Assembly: GCA_029215795.1 (NCBI GenBank)
Contig: JARDYH010000003.1
Coordinates: 264,277,562-264,341,561 of the forward strand
Reading direction: 5' to 3'
DNA: 64,000 nt
Source of the DNA: Anniella stebbinsi
Taxonomy: Eukaryota > Chordata > Lepidosauria > Squamata > Anniellidae
The notes under the pieces were generated by a model that saw only the letters and a list, made by a program, of their open reading frames with translations, ran no database searches and had not been told where the DNA came from. Each line of letters opens with the position of its first letter. The first letter of the stretch is position 1. Made by a program: the position numbers and the translations under genes. This document shows, piece after piece, positions 53,386-63,265 of this stretch.

Positions 53386-53479
53386 GGAGCTTTTATTGGC
53401 ACCTCCATGCAATCACAGCCAGACCATAAGCCCATTATAGCCCCTTGAATGGCATCAGTGGTTATTGTGTGCGGGATGT

Positions 53480-54091
53480 CCACAGAACCATGAGCTGGGC
53501 CTTTCAGAAGAGGAAGGAGTTACTAAGAAGCCACAGAACTATGAGCTGGGCCTTTCAGAAGAGGAAGGAGGTACTAAGAAGCCACAGAACTATGAGCTGG
53601 GCCTTTCGGAAGAGGAAGGAGTTACTAAGAAGCCACAGAACTATGAGCTGGACCTTTCAGAAGAGGAAGGAGTTATTAAGAAGCAACAGCACTATGAGCT
53701 GGGCCTTTCGGAAGAGGAAGAAGTTACTAAGAAGCCACAGAACCATGAGCTGGGCCTTTCAGAAGAGGAAGGAGTTACTAAGAAGCCACAGAACTATGAG
53801 CTGGGCCTTTCAGAAGAGGAAGGAGTTACTAAGAAGCCACAGAACTATGAGCTGGGCCTTTCGGAAGAGGAAGGAGTTACTAAGAAGCCACAGAACTATG
53901 AGCTGGACCTTTCAGAAGAGGAAGGAGTTATTAAGAAGCAACAGCACTATGAGCTGGGCCTTTCGGAAGAGGAAGAAGTTACTAAGAAACCACAGAACTA
54001 TGAGCTGGGCCTTTCAGAAGAGGGAGGAGTTACTAAGAAGCCACAGAACTATGAGCTGGGCCTTTCAGAAGAGGAAGGAGTTACTAAGAAG
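53480..54091 (+). repeat. 51-bp minisatellite, 12 units
   Basis: Twelve head-to-tail units of exactly 51 bp, unit start CCACAGAACTATGAGCTGGG. Because 51 is a multiple of three and the unit lacks stops in two plus frames, both stay open for more than 200 codons (53445-54101 and 53465-54136). One frame gives repeats of KPQNYELGLSEEEGVTK (acidic), the other SHRTMSWAFQKRKELLR (basic). Variants recur every five units: PQNH in 1 and 6, ELDLSEEEGVIK in 4 and 9, QQHYE with EEEEV in 5 and 10. That is a 255-bp higher-order period. Confidence 0.95.
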
Positions 54092-54119
54092 CAAGGGGTG
54101 AGGGTGGAATCCCTAAAAT

Positions 54120-54840
54120 GTTATAGAAGGTATTAGCAATTCACATGGGGTAAACCTCACCATATGTTCTGTAGACCATGAGCTCCATGGGCCTCCACCT
54201 TAATGGCGTTATGAATAGCGTGTGCTGAGGTACTGCGGGACATGTGGCACATCTCACTCATCTCTCGCTTCTAATTTCCTGCCTTTTTTGTTTAAACTCC
54301 AGCTTTTATCAGAAACCCCATTATAGCCTTTGAATGCCTTACTTTGCCAGGCAACATTAATCACTTTCTGTCTTTTCTTTTTTTTTTTTCATTTTCTGAA
54401 CACCATATCGACATCACACCATGTAACAAAGGTTGTAAGAAAAGTAATAAATTGATTTAACAGGGTGTAGATTACACAAAACATTCATGCGATTCAATAA
54501 AGCTAGAACACAAATCAGAAATTATATCTTGTCTAGTTTTCTTATTTTATTCCCCAGTCTGTCTCTCCAGTCTTAATATATTTCTCCAAATATGATTACT
54601 GAAGGTCTGATGTTAATCTTCTGGTAATGATAAGACTCTATAGCTCAGTCTTGGACATTAGCAACAGTAATACTTTTATATAGTGCTTTTGTATCGTGCT
54701 GTAGAGTCTAAATCAGCTTTTCCCAACCTGGTATCCTTCCAGATGCATTGGAGTACAGTTCCCATCATCCCAAGACAACACAGCTATGATATATGGCGCC
54801 AATGGGAACTTTCTTTTCTAACCCTAATTGGTGTGTGTGG
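54120..54840. other. No recognised feature
   Basis: Unique A+T-rich sequence. 54715-54780 has CTTTTCCCAACCTGGT...CCAGATGCATTGGAGTACAG, a common repeat-like segment of uncertain family. Confidence 0.35.
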
Positions 54841-54844
54841 GAGA

Positions 54845-55480
54845 GCTTTTTATTAATTATTTATTTACAGTATTTATATACCGCTCCCCATCCAAACAAT
54901 TTTGGAGTGGTGAACAACACATAGAATAAAAGAATAAAACCACATATTAAAAATACAACTTTGTAAAGAACAAAGTTCCGATAAAACTTCAGTACCAGTA
55001 ACACCACGGCTAGTCATTTACGGAAAGCTTCCTGAAACAGCAACGTTTTCAGGCGGTGCCAGAAGGAATACATAGTTAGCGCCTGCCTGACCTTTAGAAA
55101 CAGGGAGTTCCATAAGAAGGGGGCAATTACACTGAAGGCTCCTCCCCTCAGGTATCTTGGTCCCAAGTTGTTTAGGGCTTTCTACACTAATACTAGAACC
55201 TTAAACCTGATCCAGTAGCGAATAGGCAACCAGTGCAGTTCACTTAGCAAAGGACTGACATACTGAAAAAGGGCAAGTCCCGATAACAGTCAAGCTGCTG
55301 CAATCTGCACTAGCTCCAGCTTCTGGAGCAGCCTTAAAAGCAGCCCCACATAAAGCATATTGCAGTAATCCAGCCTTGAGGTTACTAATGCATTTACCAA
55401 CATGGCCAAGCTATCCCTGTCCAGAAGAGGCTGTAGCTGATGAACCAGCTGAAACTGATAAAAATTATCACAGGGGAGGG
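54845..55480 (-). mobile_element. L2-like LINE type C, 3' part
   Basis: TTTATATACCGCTCCCCATC 3' UTR head, then RT C-terminal coding in minus orientation, including LVNALVTSRLDYCNMLYVGL and LQKLELVQIAAA at 55290-55460. Related to 13105-13445 and 60165-61930. Several indels; no palm. Confidence 0.8.
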
Positions 55481-55857
55481 AAGGATTAAAATTCTCCCAC
55501 CCTCCACTCTGTGGTCCCCATCCAGACCCATCCTCCACATGCTTACATTTAAGTAAAAAAAAAAAAAAAAGGAAAATGAAGAAGCACATATAGAGCTACT
55601 ACATTAAGTCAATTGATTTCAGTTGGATCTACTCTAAGTATGACTAAGTCTGGATCTGACCCTATGTATTGCAACGTGTTATCAATAATCCCCCTTTTCA
55701 ACCTTGCTTAAGAGTGGGCACAGACATGGCTGGTGTGGCTTCACATACTGCATTGGCTGTATTTTGCTGACCTGGCTCAGCTAATCCTTGGATCCCTTCC
55801 ATTTCTATAAATGTATAGTTCCACTGTGCCATTTCAGGAGTTCTACTGGCCAGAAGG
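55481..55857. other. No recognised feature
   Basis: Unique sequence between a LINE remnant and the GC-rich element; a poly-A tract at 55556-55571. Confidence 0.35.
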
Positions 55858-55865
55858 GTAATTTA

Positions 55866-57675
55866 TAGGGATGTGCACTGGATCGGACCCGATCCACGAT
55901 CCGAGTCCGGTCCAGTGGGAAATCGGATAAATTATCCGATTTCCGATCCCGCAGCTGGATCGGCCGATCCAATCCGAACCGGTCCGAAAAAGCTCCGAAC
56001 TGGTTCGGCGGATCGGCGGATCGGCGGGCGCCCACTGGCGCCCACCGCCGCTTCCATTGGCGGGCGCCAGCGGGCGCCCGCCGATGAAAGTGGACAGCGG
56101 GGGGGGGGGGGAGGAGGGGGGCACTTACCTTCTCGGCCCGGTGGCTCCCGTCCGGCGCCGGCGCCTACTACTACTAGCAGGCTCCGCGGCCTGCTCTAGG
56201 GTGGCGCGCCGGGTGATGTCATCACCCGGCGCGCTACTCTAGAGCAGGCCGCGGAGCCTGCTGGTAGTAGTAGGCGCCGGCGCCGGACGGGAGCCACCGG
56301 GCCGGGAAGGTAAGGAGGGGGTGCGTGGAGGGGAGGAGGGGGCGCGCGGAGGGGGGAGGGGGGCCCTTACCTTTCCGGCCCGGCGGCTCCCGTCCGGCGC
56401 CGGCGCCTACTATTCCCAGCAGGCTCCGCGGCCTGCTCTAGGATGGCGCGCCGGGTGATGTCATCACCCGGCGCGCTACTCTAGAGCAGGCCGCGGAGCC
56501 TGCTGGAAGTAGTAGGCGCCGGCGCCGGACGGGAGCCGCCGGGCCGGAAAGGTAAGGAGGGGGTGCGTGGAGGGGAGGAGGGGGCGCGCGGAGGGGGGAG
56601 GGGGGCCCTTACCTTTCCGGCCCGGCGGCTCCCGTCCGGCGCCGGCGCCTACTACTCCCAGCAGGCTCCGCGGCCTGCTCTAGGATGGCGCGCCGGGTGA
56701 TGTCATCACCCGGCGCGCTACTCTAGAGCAGGCCGCGGAGCCTGCTGAAAGTAGTAGGCGCCGGCGCCGGACGGGAGCCGCCGGGCCGGAAAGGTAAGGA
56801 GGGGGTGCGTGGAGGGGAGGAGGGGGCGCGCGGAGGGGGGAGGGGGGCCCTTACCTTTCCGGCCCGGCGGCTCCCGTCCGGCGCCGGCGCCTACTATTCC
56901 CAGCAGGCTCCGCGGCCTGCTCTAGGATGGCGCGCCGGGTGATGTCATCACCCGGCGCGCTACTCTAGAGCAGGCCGCGGAGCCTGCTGGAAGTAGTAGG
57001 CGCCGGCGCCGGACGGGAGCCGCCGGGCCGGAAAGGTAAGGAGGGGGTGCGTGGAGGGGAGGAGGGGGCGCGCGGAGGGGGGAGGGGGGAGGGGGGCCCT
57101 TACCTGCCCAGCCCGGCGGCTCCCGTCCGGCGCCGGCGCCTACTACTACCAGCAGGCTCCGCGGCCTGCTCCAGGGTGGCGCGCCGGGTGATGTCATCAC
57201 CCGGCGCGCTACTCGAGAGTAGGCCGCGGAGCCCGCTGGTAGTAGCCGCCGGCGCCGGACGTGCCGAGAAGGTAAGTGGCGGGGAAGGGGGCTTACCCCC
57301 CCCGGAGCCGTCCGCTTCTATCCGCTGGCGCCCGCGGGCACCAGCGGATGGAAGCAGGCGGCCCCAGGGGGGGTAGGGAGCGCGGGGGAGGGGGTTTACC
57401 TGCCGGGGCCGTCCACAGCGGACGGCCCCGGGGGGGGGGAGGGAGTTAGGCCCCCCCTTACCCACCCGCCGCCATTTTTTCCTCATAGACTTGCATTGCA
57501 ATGCAAGTCTATGGGGAAAAAAATGGCGGCCGATCCAAAAATGTACGATTTTTGGGTCGGGATCGGACTCGATCCGGTCCGGGGGGCCTCCGATTTTGTC
57601 CGAACCGGTCCGGGACAAAATTGGAGGTCCCGATCCGGGTCCCGATCCGATCCGGGGGGTCCGTGCACACCCCTA
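55866..57675. mobile_element. GC-rich modular palindrome hAT-like element 2
   Basis: 1810 bp with a perfect 8-bp duplication, GTAATTTA, at 55858-55865 and 57676-57683. Termini and subterminal GATCCG-rich regions are almost identical to 30522-32084. It has five palindromic modules, centred at 56219, 56461, 56703, 56945 and 57194. The first four are spaced exactly 242 bp, showing recent tandem amplification. Each module is bordered by CTTACCTTTCCGGCC and GGCCGGAAAGGTAAG-type boundaries. No transposase frame. Confidence 0.93.
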
Positions 57676-57683
57676 GTAATTTA

Positions 57684-58185
57684 AGAGCAAGAAACTAGAA
57701 TCCCTTGATCCATACATCTATGTAATAGCTGTTGTTTTAATAACAGTTTTTTTAAGATAATTATTTCCTCACTATATCCCAGTTCCCCATGTATGAATAA
57801 TAAATGCAAAGAAACTGATGTGTTGTGCATTTATGCAGGGATATAGATCCTTAAAACATAATGTAGGCTTATAATATTTCTATAAAGTACTAATGCAAAT
57901 GGCTTGACGCATATATTACTGTTATTTTTCCTCTGCATTGCATTGCATTTAATTATAGGTTTTTCGTGACTTCTACATAAAAAGCATCAATAAAGGTTCT
58001 ATCTTCTAAGAATATCATGCAGTGACTTATTATTATTATTGTTATTAGTAGTAGTAGTAGTAGTAGTGGTATTAGGCAAGAAGCCAGAGAAATACTTGAT
58101 TAAGAATGTTGTTCAAAGGTTCTTCTGCAACAAGAACATGTTCGGTGGATTCAGGTTCTGGAACATGCAACTGTAATGGATCATG
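57684..58185. other. No recognised feature
   Basis: A+T-rich unique DNA with (TAG)n at 58043-58068. Confidence 0.35.
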
Positions 58186-58343
58186 TTAGGCATGTGCATT
58201 GGATTTGTTTGAATCCCGAATCCTGAACTGAATGGGGCTGATTCAGACAGATTCGGGAGGTGTCTGAATCAAGGGAAGACTCCTCCGATGTGATTCGAAT
58301 CCAACTTCTGAAGCTACTGATGGTGAAGATTCATGGTTTGGAG
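58186..58343. mobile_element. hAT-like element, left-end fragment
   Basis: TTAGGCATGTGCATTGGATT resembles the TAGGGATGTGCACTGGATC terminus of the modular elements, followed by GATTCGG / CCGAATC motifs instead of GATCCG. No right end; a TCTACACC-family MITE follows. Confidence 0.5.
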
Positions 58344-58351
58344 GGATACAT

Positions 58352-58937
58352 AGGGCTAATCTACACCTACAGCACTTTCGCAACGGAGGAGGGATAATTG
58401 CGAGGTTTCCCGCTTCTGTGATCATCACTCATGGGGCACACGCGAGGGAAATTTCCTGCAAGTAAAGTAGAGCCGTTGTGGGAGGACATGCGCCCCATGA
58501 TGGCGGTTCTGAATGTGCATCAGCAGAAGTAGGCGGGACTAGACAGAAGGGCACAGATTTTTTTAAAAATAACTCCTCCAAGATGCACACCAGCGCAGGG
58601 GGGAGGGAAATATGTACTGTGTCGAAGATGTGCTCCTGAACATCAATATGTTTGTGTTAAAGAAAATACACATGGTCGGAGTCAAAACACGCCAATAACC
58701 AATTAAAAAAATGTGCCGAAAATTGCAGACGCCCACTCCCACACATGCCTGAAATGGCTGGACATACCCCTGATAGCAACAGCTTCGGGAAGGGGGGCAC
58801 ACCAGCCGCGGATGTTGGGATTGTAGCAAGAGAGCTGGAAAAGCCATGACAAATCCAGTCAGCCCTTATAACCATTGACCCGGTAGGGACGAATGTGATA
58901 TTTTTCAGGAATAAACGGCTGGTGTAGACATGGCCAT
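58352..58937. mobile_element. TCTACACC-family MITE, complete
   Basis: 586 bp. Left AGGGCTAATCTACACC, right inverted ATGGCCATGTCTACACC. Flanks GGATACAT (58344-58351) and AGATACAT (58938-58945) agree at seven of eight bases, supporting an 8-bp target duplication and hAT membership. No coding capacity. Confidence 0.8.
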
Positions 58938-58945
58938 AGATACAT

Positions 58946-59444
58946 TGCTTCACAATATTTGCATATAAGAAAAACACCAGGGTAGGGAAAGGAGCAAAGG
59001 AGGGGAAAGAGATGAGGGGTCTTTTAGTAGTGCTTTCTTAACACACAGAAGATAGAGGCCTACTTAAAGCTTTATTCACAACTGGCTGATATACCCGGCA
59101 TTGCTTGGGTCCGCGAATAATGTTTATGACATTTATTTGATAAATAATAAATTTCTCTGTAACTTATTCGTCTTTAGGTTGGTTGTTCTTTTTAGTTTGG
59201 TTGAGGTCGTAAATTGTTTTGTTAGAATAAATGGAAAATTGTGTTAATAAGAACTGTATTTTAAATTAGAGCTTCGTGATAAACCACATTTTTTGTTTCA
59301 ACTATTTTTCATTCATCACAACTCTCTAGCCCCTGCATGGATATGTCTATGATGTAAGCAGAACACTTTGGGGTGGGTGGATTGTCCCCCAGCAGGCCTA
59401 CTGTGGGCCAGATGGCATCGGGGGGGGGCATAGCCCTGCCCCCT
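58946..59444. other. No recognised feature
   Basis: Unique sequence. 59085-59120 has GGCTGATATACCCGGCATTG, a possible repeat of unknown type. Confidence 0.35.
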
Positions 59445-59752
59445 GATATTTATTTTTTTATTCATTTATTTATTGCATCTTTATACCCCCCTATAGCCGA
59501 AGCTCTCTGGGCGGTTCACAAAAATTAAGACCATGAAATCATTTTAAGAAATATAAAACAAACAACAATCTAAAAACACAAAATAGATTACAATATAGAA
59601 AACACAACCAGTAAAACCAAGCAGCAGAGGTTAATACAGATTAAAATACAAATTTAAAACCGCAAGGGTTAAAATTGGGTTAATTTAGCTGTTAAAATGC
59701 TGGGAGAATAAAAAGGTCTTCACCAGGAGACGAAAGGAGTGCAAAGTAGGCA
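59445..59752 (-). mobile_element. L2-like type A 3' end
   Basis: (TTTA)n-like head, CCCCCCTATAGCCGAAGCTC, GGGCGGTTCACAAAAATTAA, and the stub of RT coding AGAATAAAAAGGTCTTCACC. The remainder is lost. Confidence 0.8.
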
Positions 59753-60164
59753 ATATCTCTTCCTGGCACGGGATGAGTCCATAACTTTTTGCATATGCCG
59801 GGTGCCACACGAAACTATGAGCTCCATAGCTGTTTTGTTTCTGGCTTGGGCCAAGTCTTACCTCCCCAGACCTACACTCAGATTGTAGATAACAGTGGGC
59901 ACGCCCCTGCTGGCACATGCTCAGGCTGAGTTTGGGTGCCCTCTACAACTCCTATCACCCCTTATAACCATTGGCCATGCTGTCTAGGTCTGATGGAAGT
60001 CGTAGCCCAAAACATCAGGTGGGCACCAGGTTGAGGGAGGCTGCAATAAATGAACAGAATTGGGCGGGGATCTGTTCAGTGTCATTCTTACTTTTAAACA
60101 GATTCCAGAGTGCTCAACAATCAAAGATGAAAAGAAAGAAACACCATATTATTTTTTAAAAACA
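59753..60164. other. No recognised feature
   Basis: Contains CCCCTTATAACCATTGGCCA (59957-59976), also met at 58862 inside a MITE; otherwise unique. Confidence 0.35.
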
Positions 60165-60397
60165 GAATTCCAATAAAAACTACGGCTGGTCACTCAAGGA
60201 AGGCTTCTTGAAATAAAGATATTTTCAGGAGAAACCAAAACCAACACCAAGTTGGTGTCTACCTGACCACCAGAGGCAGGAGGTTTTATAGAAAGGGAGC
60301 CACCACGTTGAAGACTCTTCTCTGGGTGGACTCCAATCAGGCAATATGTTCATACGGAACCACCAAGAGCATGCCCTCTGATGACCTCAGTATCTGG

Positions 60398-61404
60398 TAG
60401 GAATGTGCACGGACCCCCCTGGATCAGATCGGGACCCAGATCGGGACCCAGATCAGGACCTCCGAGATTGTCCTGGATTGTTCAGGACAAAATCGGAGGT
60501 CCCTCGGATCAGATCGGACCCGATTCCGATCCAAAAATCAGACATCCAATTTTTGGATCGGCCACCATTTTTGTTTTCCCCATAGACTTGCATTGGGGGA
60601 AAGAAAGCTTTCCCCCAATGCAAGTCTAGGGGGCAAAAATGGTAGCGGGTGGGTGAGGGGGGGCCTAACTCCCTCCTCCCCCCTCGAGGTTCTAACCTCC
60701 CGGGGCCATCCGCTGTGGATGGCCCCGGCAGGTAAGCCCCCTCCCCTGTGCTCCTCACCACCCAGGGCCGTCCGCTCCCCTCCACCGCTGGCCGCTACTG
60801 CAAGCAGGCTTTGCGGCCTGCCCCTAGGTAGCGTGCCAGGTGATGTCATCACCTGGCTCGCTACTCAGGAGCAGGCCGCGAAGCCTGCTTGCAGTAGTGG
60901 CCAGCGGCGGAGGGGAGCGGATGGCCCCGGCAGGTAAGCAGGCTGTTGGTCCCCCTTCTCCTCCCCCCCGCTTACCTTCTGGGGCCGTCTGCTCCCCTCC
61001 GCCGCTGGCTGCTACTGTGAGCAGGCATCACCTGGCGGGCTACCTAGGGGCAGGCCGCGAAGCCTGCTCGCAGTAGCGGGCAGCGGCGGAGGGGAGTGGA
61101 CATCCCCGGAAGGTAAGTGGGCCCCCCTCCCTCCATCCCTCCTCCCCCCTGTGATCCTCACCTGGCTGGGCTGTCAGCTTCCATCAGCAGGCGCCAGCTG
61201 GCGCCCACCAATGGAAGCAGTGGCGGGCACCAGCGAGTGCCCGCCGATCCTCCAATCCATTCCGATCTGGATCGGGTCCTTTCCGGATCAGACTGGATTG
61301 GATCGAACAATCCAGCGGGGTGATCAGAAATCAGATAATTGTAACCGATTTCCCCAGGATCGGATCCGGATCATGGATTGGACCCGATCCAGTGCACACC
61401 CCTA
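60398..61404. mobile_element. GC-rich modular palindrome hAT-like element 3
   Basis: 1007 bp with a perfect 8-bp duplication, GTATCTGG, at 60390-60397 and 61405-61412. It has the same plan as elements 1 and 2 but is clearly diverged and inverted: its CATTGGGGGAAAG box lies at the left. One full module is centred at 60846 (GTGATGTCATCAC); a second near 61030 has lost one arm between GCAGGC and ATCACCTGG. GGCAGGTAAGC and CTTACCTTC boundaries are retained. Confidence 0.92.
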
Positions 61405-61492
61405 GTATCTGGGCAGGTTGGTAAGGGAGAAGGTGCTCTCTCAACTCAGGTATCCTGGTCCCAAGTTATTTAGGGTTTTATACACTCTTAGC

Positions 61493-61762
61493 AAGGGTGA
61501 GCATATGGAAAGGAGGACAGAGCTCATGTATCTTAAACAGTTACATAGAAAAGAGAATTTCAGCAGGTGTCATTTGCAATGCATGCAGCACCTGGTGAAA
61601 TTCTCAAGAATTTTAGGATGTTTTAGGATGTTTTAATGCAATTTTAATAATGTGTGTCATGTTTTAATCAGTTTTATGTATTTTATTATATTGTTGTTCC
61701 CCGCCTCGATCCAAATGGAGAGGCGGGTAAGAAATAAATTATTATTATTATAATTATTATTA

Positions 61763-61801
<39 letters not shown>

Positions 61802-61850
61802 TCACAACAGTTAAATCTGCAGGTGCCCTGCACTCTGGACCAGATACAGA
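61493..61850. mobile_element. Half fold-back element split by a LINE tail
   Basis: AAGGGTGAGCATATGG through GCACCTGGTGAAATTC, interrupted at 61604, resumes at 61799 with ATCACAACAGTTAAATCTGC and ends near GGACCAGATAC. One hairpin unit. Confidence 0.75.
61604..61798 (+). mobile_element. L2-like type B 3' UTR, nested
   Basis: AAGAATTTTAGGATGTTTTA, CCCCGCCTCGATCCAAATGG, AGGCGGGTAAGAAATAAATT and (ATT)n. Inserted in the GAAATTCCCTC segment of the fold-back element. Confidence 0.88.
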
Positions 61851-61940
61851 AACCTTAAACCTGGCCCAGAAGTGAATAGACCTCCATTGCAGTTCCCTCA
61901 GCGAAGGAGTTGCATGCTGAAAAGGAGAAGCTCTTTCCCA

Positions 61941-62222
61941 TGCATGTTTGCCTGTACAGGAACATCTGTGTGTGACTTCAGGTGAAATTTGGTGGCAACT
62001 TCATAAACAGGCCTCATTACAAATTGCAAATAAGGGATGTTATTCTGAGCTCTGATGTTGTTACCATGGTTACCCAAAGAGTCTTGAGTCTTTCCCTTTA
62101 TTTACCTGTTGTTGTTGTTGTTGTTGGTTTTTTTCCCAGAACATAAGCAGCATTTTGCTTTTCATGACTCTGTGAATGAACATGAATCAAGACGCCTGCT
62201 CTAGGAGATGTTATGACAGTTG
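61941..62222. other. No recognised feature
   Basis: Unique sequence with (TTG)n at 62109-62126. Confidence 0.35.
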
Positions 62223-62230
62223 CCCTGCTA

Positions 62231-62549
62231 TAGGGTGACCAGATAAAATCCAGGTCAGGGCTCATGTAACTTTAACAGTTGTAGAAAAAGGGAATTTCAG
62301 CCAGTGTCATTTGTATGTAATGAGTTCCTGGTGAAATTCCCTCTTCATCACCACAGTTAAAGTTGCAGGGGCCCTGCCTTCTTTTGTATATGGTCACTCT
62401 AGTATAGTGCCTGCAACTTTAACTGTGGTGATGAAGAGGGAATATCACCAGGAACTAATTGCATACAAATGACGCTGGCTGAAATTCCCTTTTCTCTACA
62501 ACTGTTAAAGTTACATGAGCCCTGACCTGGATTTTATCTGGTCAGCCTA
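62231..62549 (+). mobile_element. Intact 319-bp fold-back element
   Basis: TAGGGTGACC to GGTCAGCCTA with a perfect 8-bp duplication, CCCTGCTA, at 62223-62230 and 62550-62557. Arms pair nearly perfectly around a ~40-bp loop (GGCCCTGCCTTCTTTTGTAT...). It has the same length and orientation as 4069-4387 and is the best reference copy in the window. Confidence 0.94.
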
Positions 62550-62615
62550 CCCTGCTAAAGATATATGGAGAGGTCATCCAGATAACAATAGGGTTAAACT
62601 GATGAGGGAAATTGA

Positions 62616-62638
62616 AATGCGTGTGTGTGTGTGTGTGT
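62616..62638. repeat. (GT)n microsatellite
   Basis: About eleven GT units. Confidence 0.9.
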
Positions 62639-62639
62639 T

Positions 62640-63265
62640 TAAATAATTGAAAGAGAATATATTCACTATATTTCCACCCACTGTAACCATTATAATCTCT
62701 TTTTTTGGCTGAGATGACAAGACTGCAGTCCCAACAATTGTGTTTGGAAATGATCAAATGGAAATGGAAACCTCTAATCATCCCATGGAGGGAGACTAGC
62801 TGTGCGAAAATACCTTCTTCAGAACTCGGGAACGAAATAAAAACTTGCTTCATTATTCCTGAACTACTCCCTCCTTCCCCGTGCACTAATTGGCATGTCA
62901 TAAAAACCCACCATGTCCTCACCAACATTATTTGCACTCCAAAAACCAAGAGAAACAACCCGGAATGTTAGGGTGGGTTTTGCGTGTGTGTGTGCCCACC
63001 CATATTTGCAATACAAACCAACGGTGGCTGCGAGATGCATGCTTTGCTTTTAAAGTGTTGCTGTTTACCCCAACAAAATCGGCAACTATGTGCCCCGCCC
63101 GTAAGATGATTCAGTTCAAAGAATTTGAACTGAATCTTACTTTGGATGCATTGGGTGGTATCCAACGGTACCATTCCACAAATTCAAATAGCACTGGCGA
63201 AGCTCAGCTGAATCTTTCCATCATGCAAGGGTTTGCGTGATATGTTTGCACAGCTGGTTGTGCGA
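62640..63265. other. Unique DNA before a LINE
   Basis: 62700-62960 is non-repetitive; a second short GT run lies at 62982-62994. GTTCAAAGAATTTGAAC (63115-63131) is a small palindrome. No gene frame. Confidence 0.35.

Larger units (their letters stand above)
60165..61940 (-). mobile_element. L2-like type C LINE with three insertions
   Basis: Minus-strand LINE sequence in three pieces: 60165-60397, 61405-61492 and 61851-61940. It is interrupted by the modular palindrome element (60398-61404) and by a fold-back element (61493-61850) that itself holds a LINE tail. The pieces read continuously when the insertions are removed: CAGTATCTGGGCAGGTTGG and TACACTCTTAGC | GAAACCTTAAACC. Confidence 0.82.

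Noticed and set aside
53480..54091. CRISPR-like array
   Set aside because: Units are contiguous 51-bp repeats without spacers, in a vertebrate genome.
53445..54136. Two overlapping >200-codon frames as host genes
   Set aside because: They are the same minisatellite read in two phases. No splice context, no unique flanking coding sequence. Kept as a repeat with a finding instead.
57100..57618. 172-codon minus frame
   Set aside because: Same cause: it covers the palindromic module and subterminal region of the second modular element and mirrors the frame at 31368-32027.
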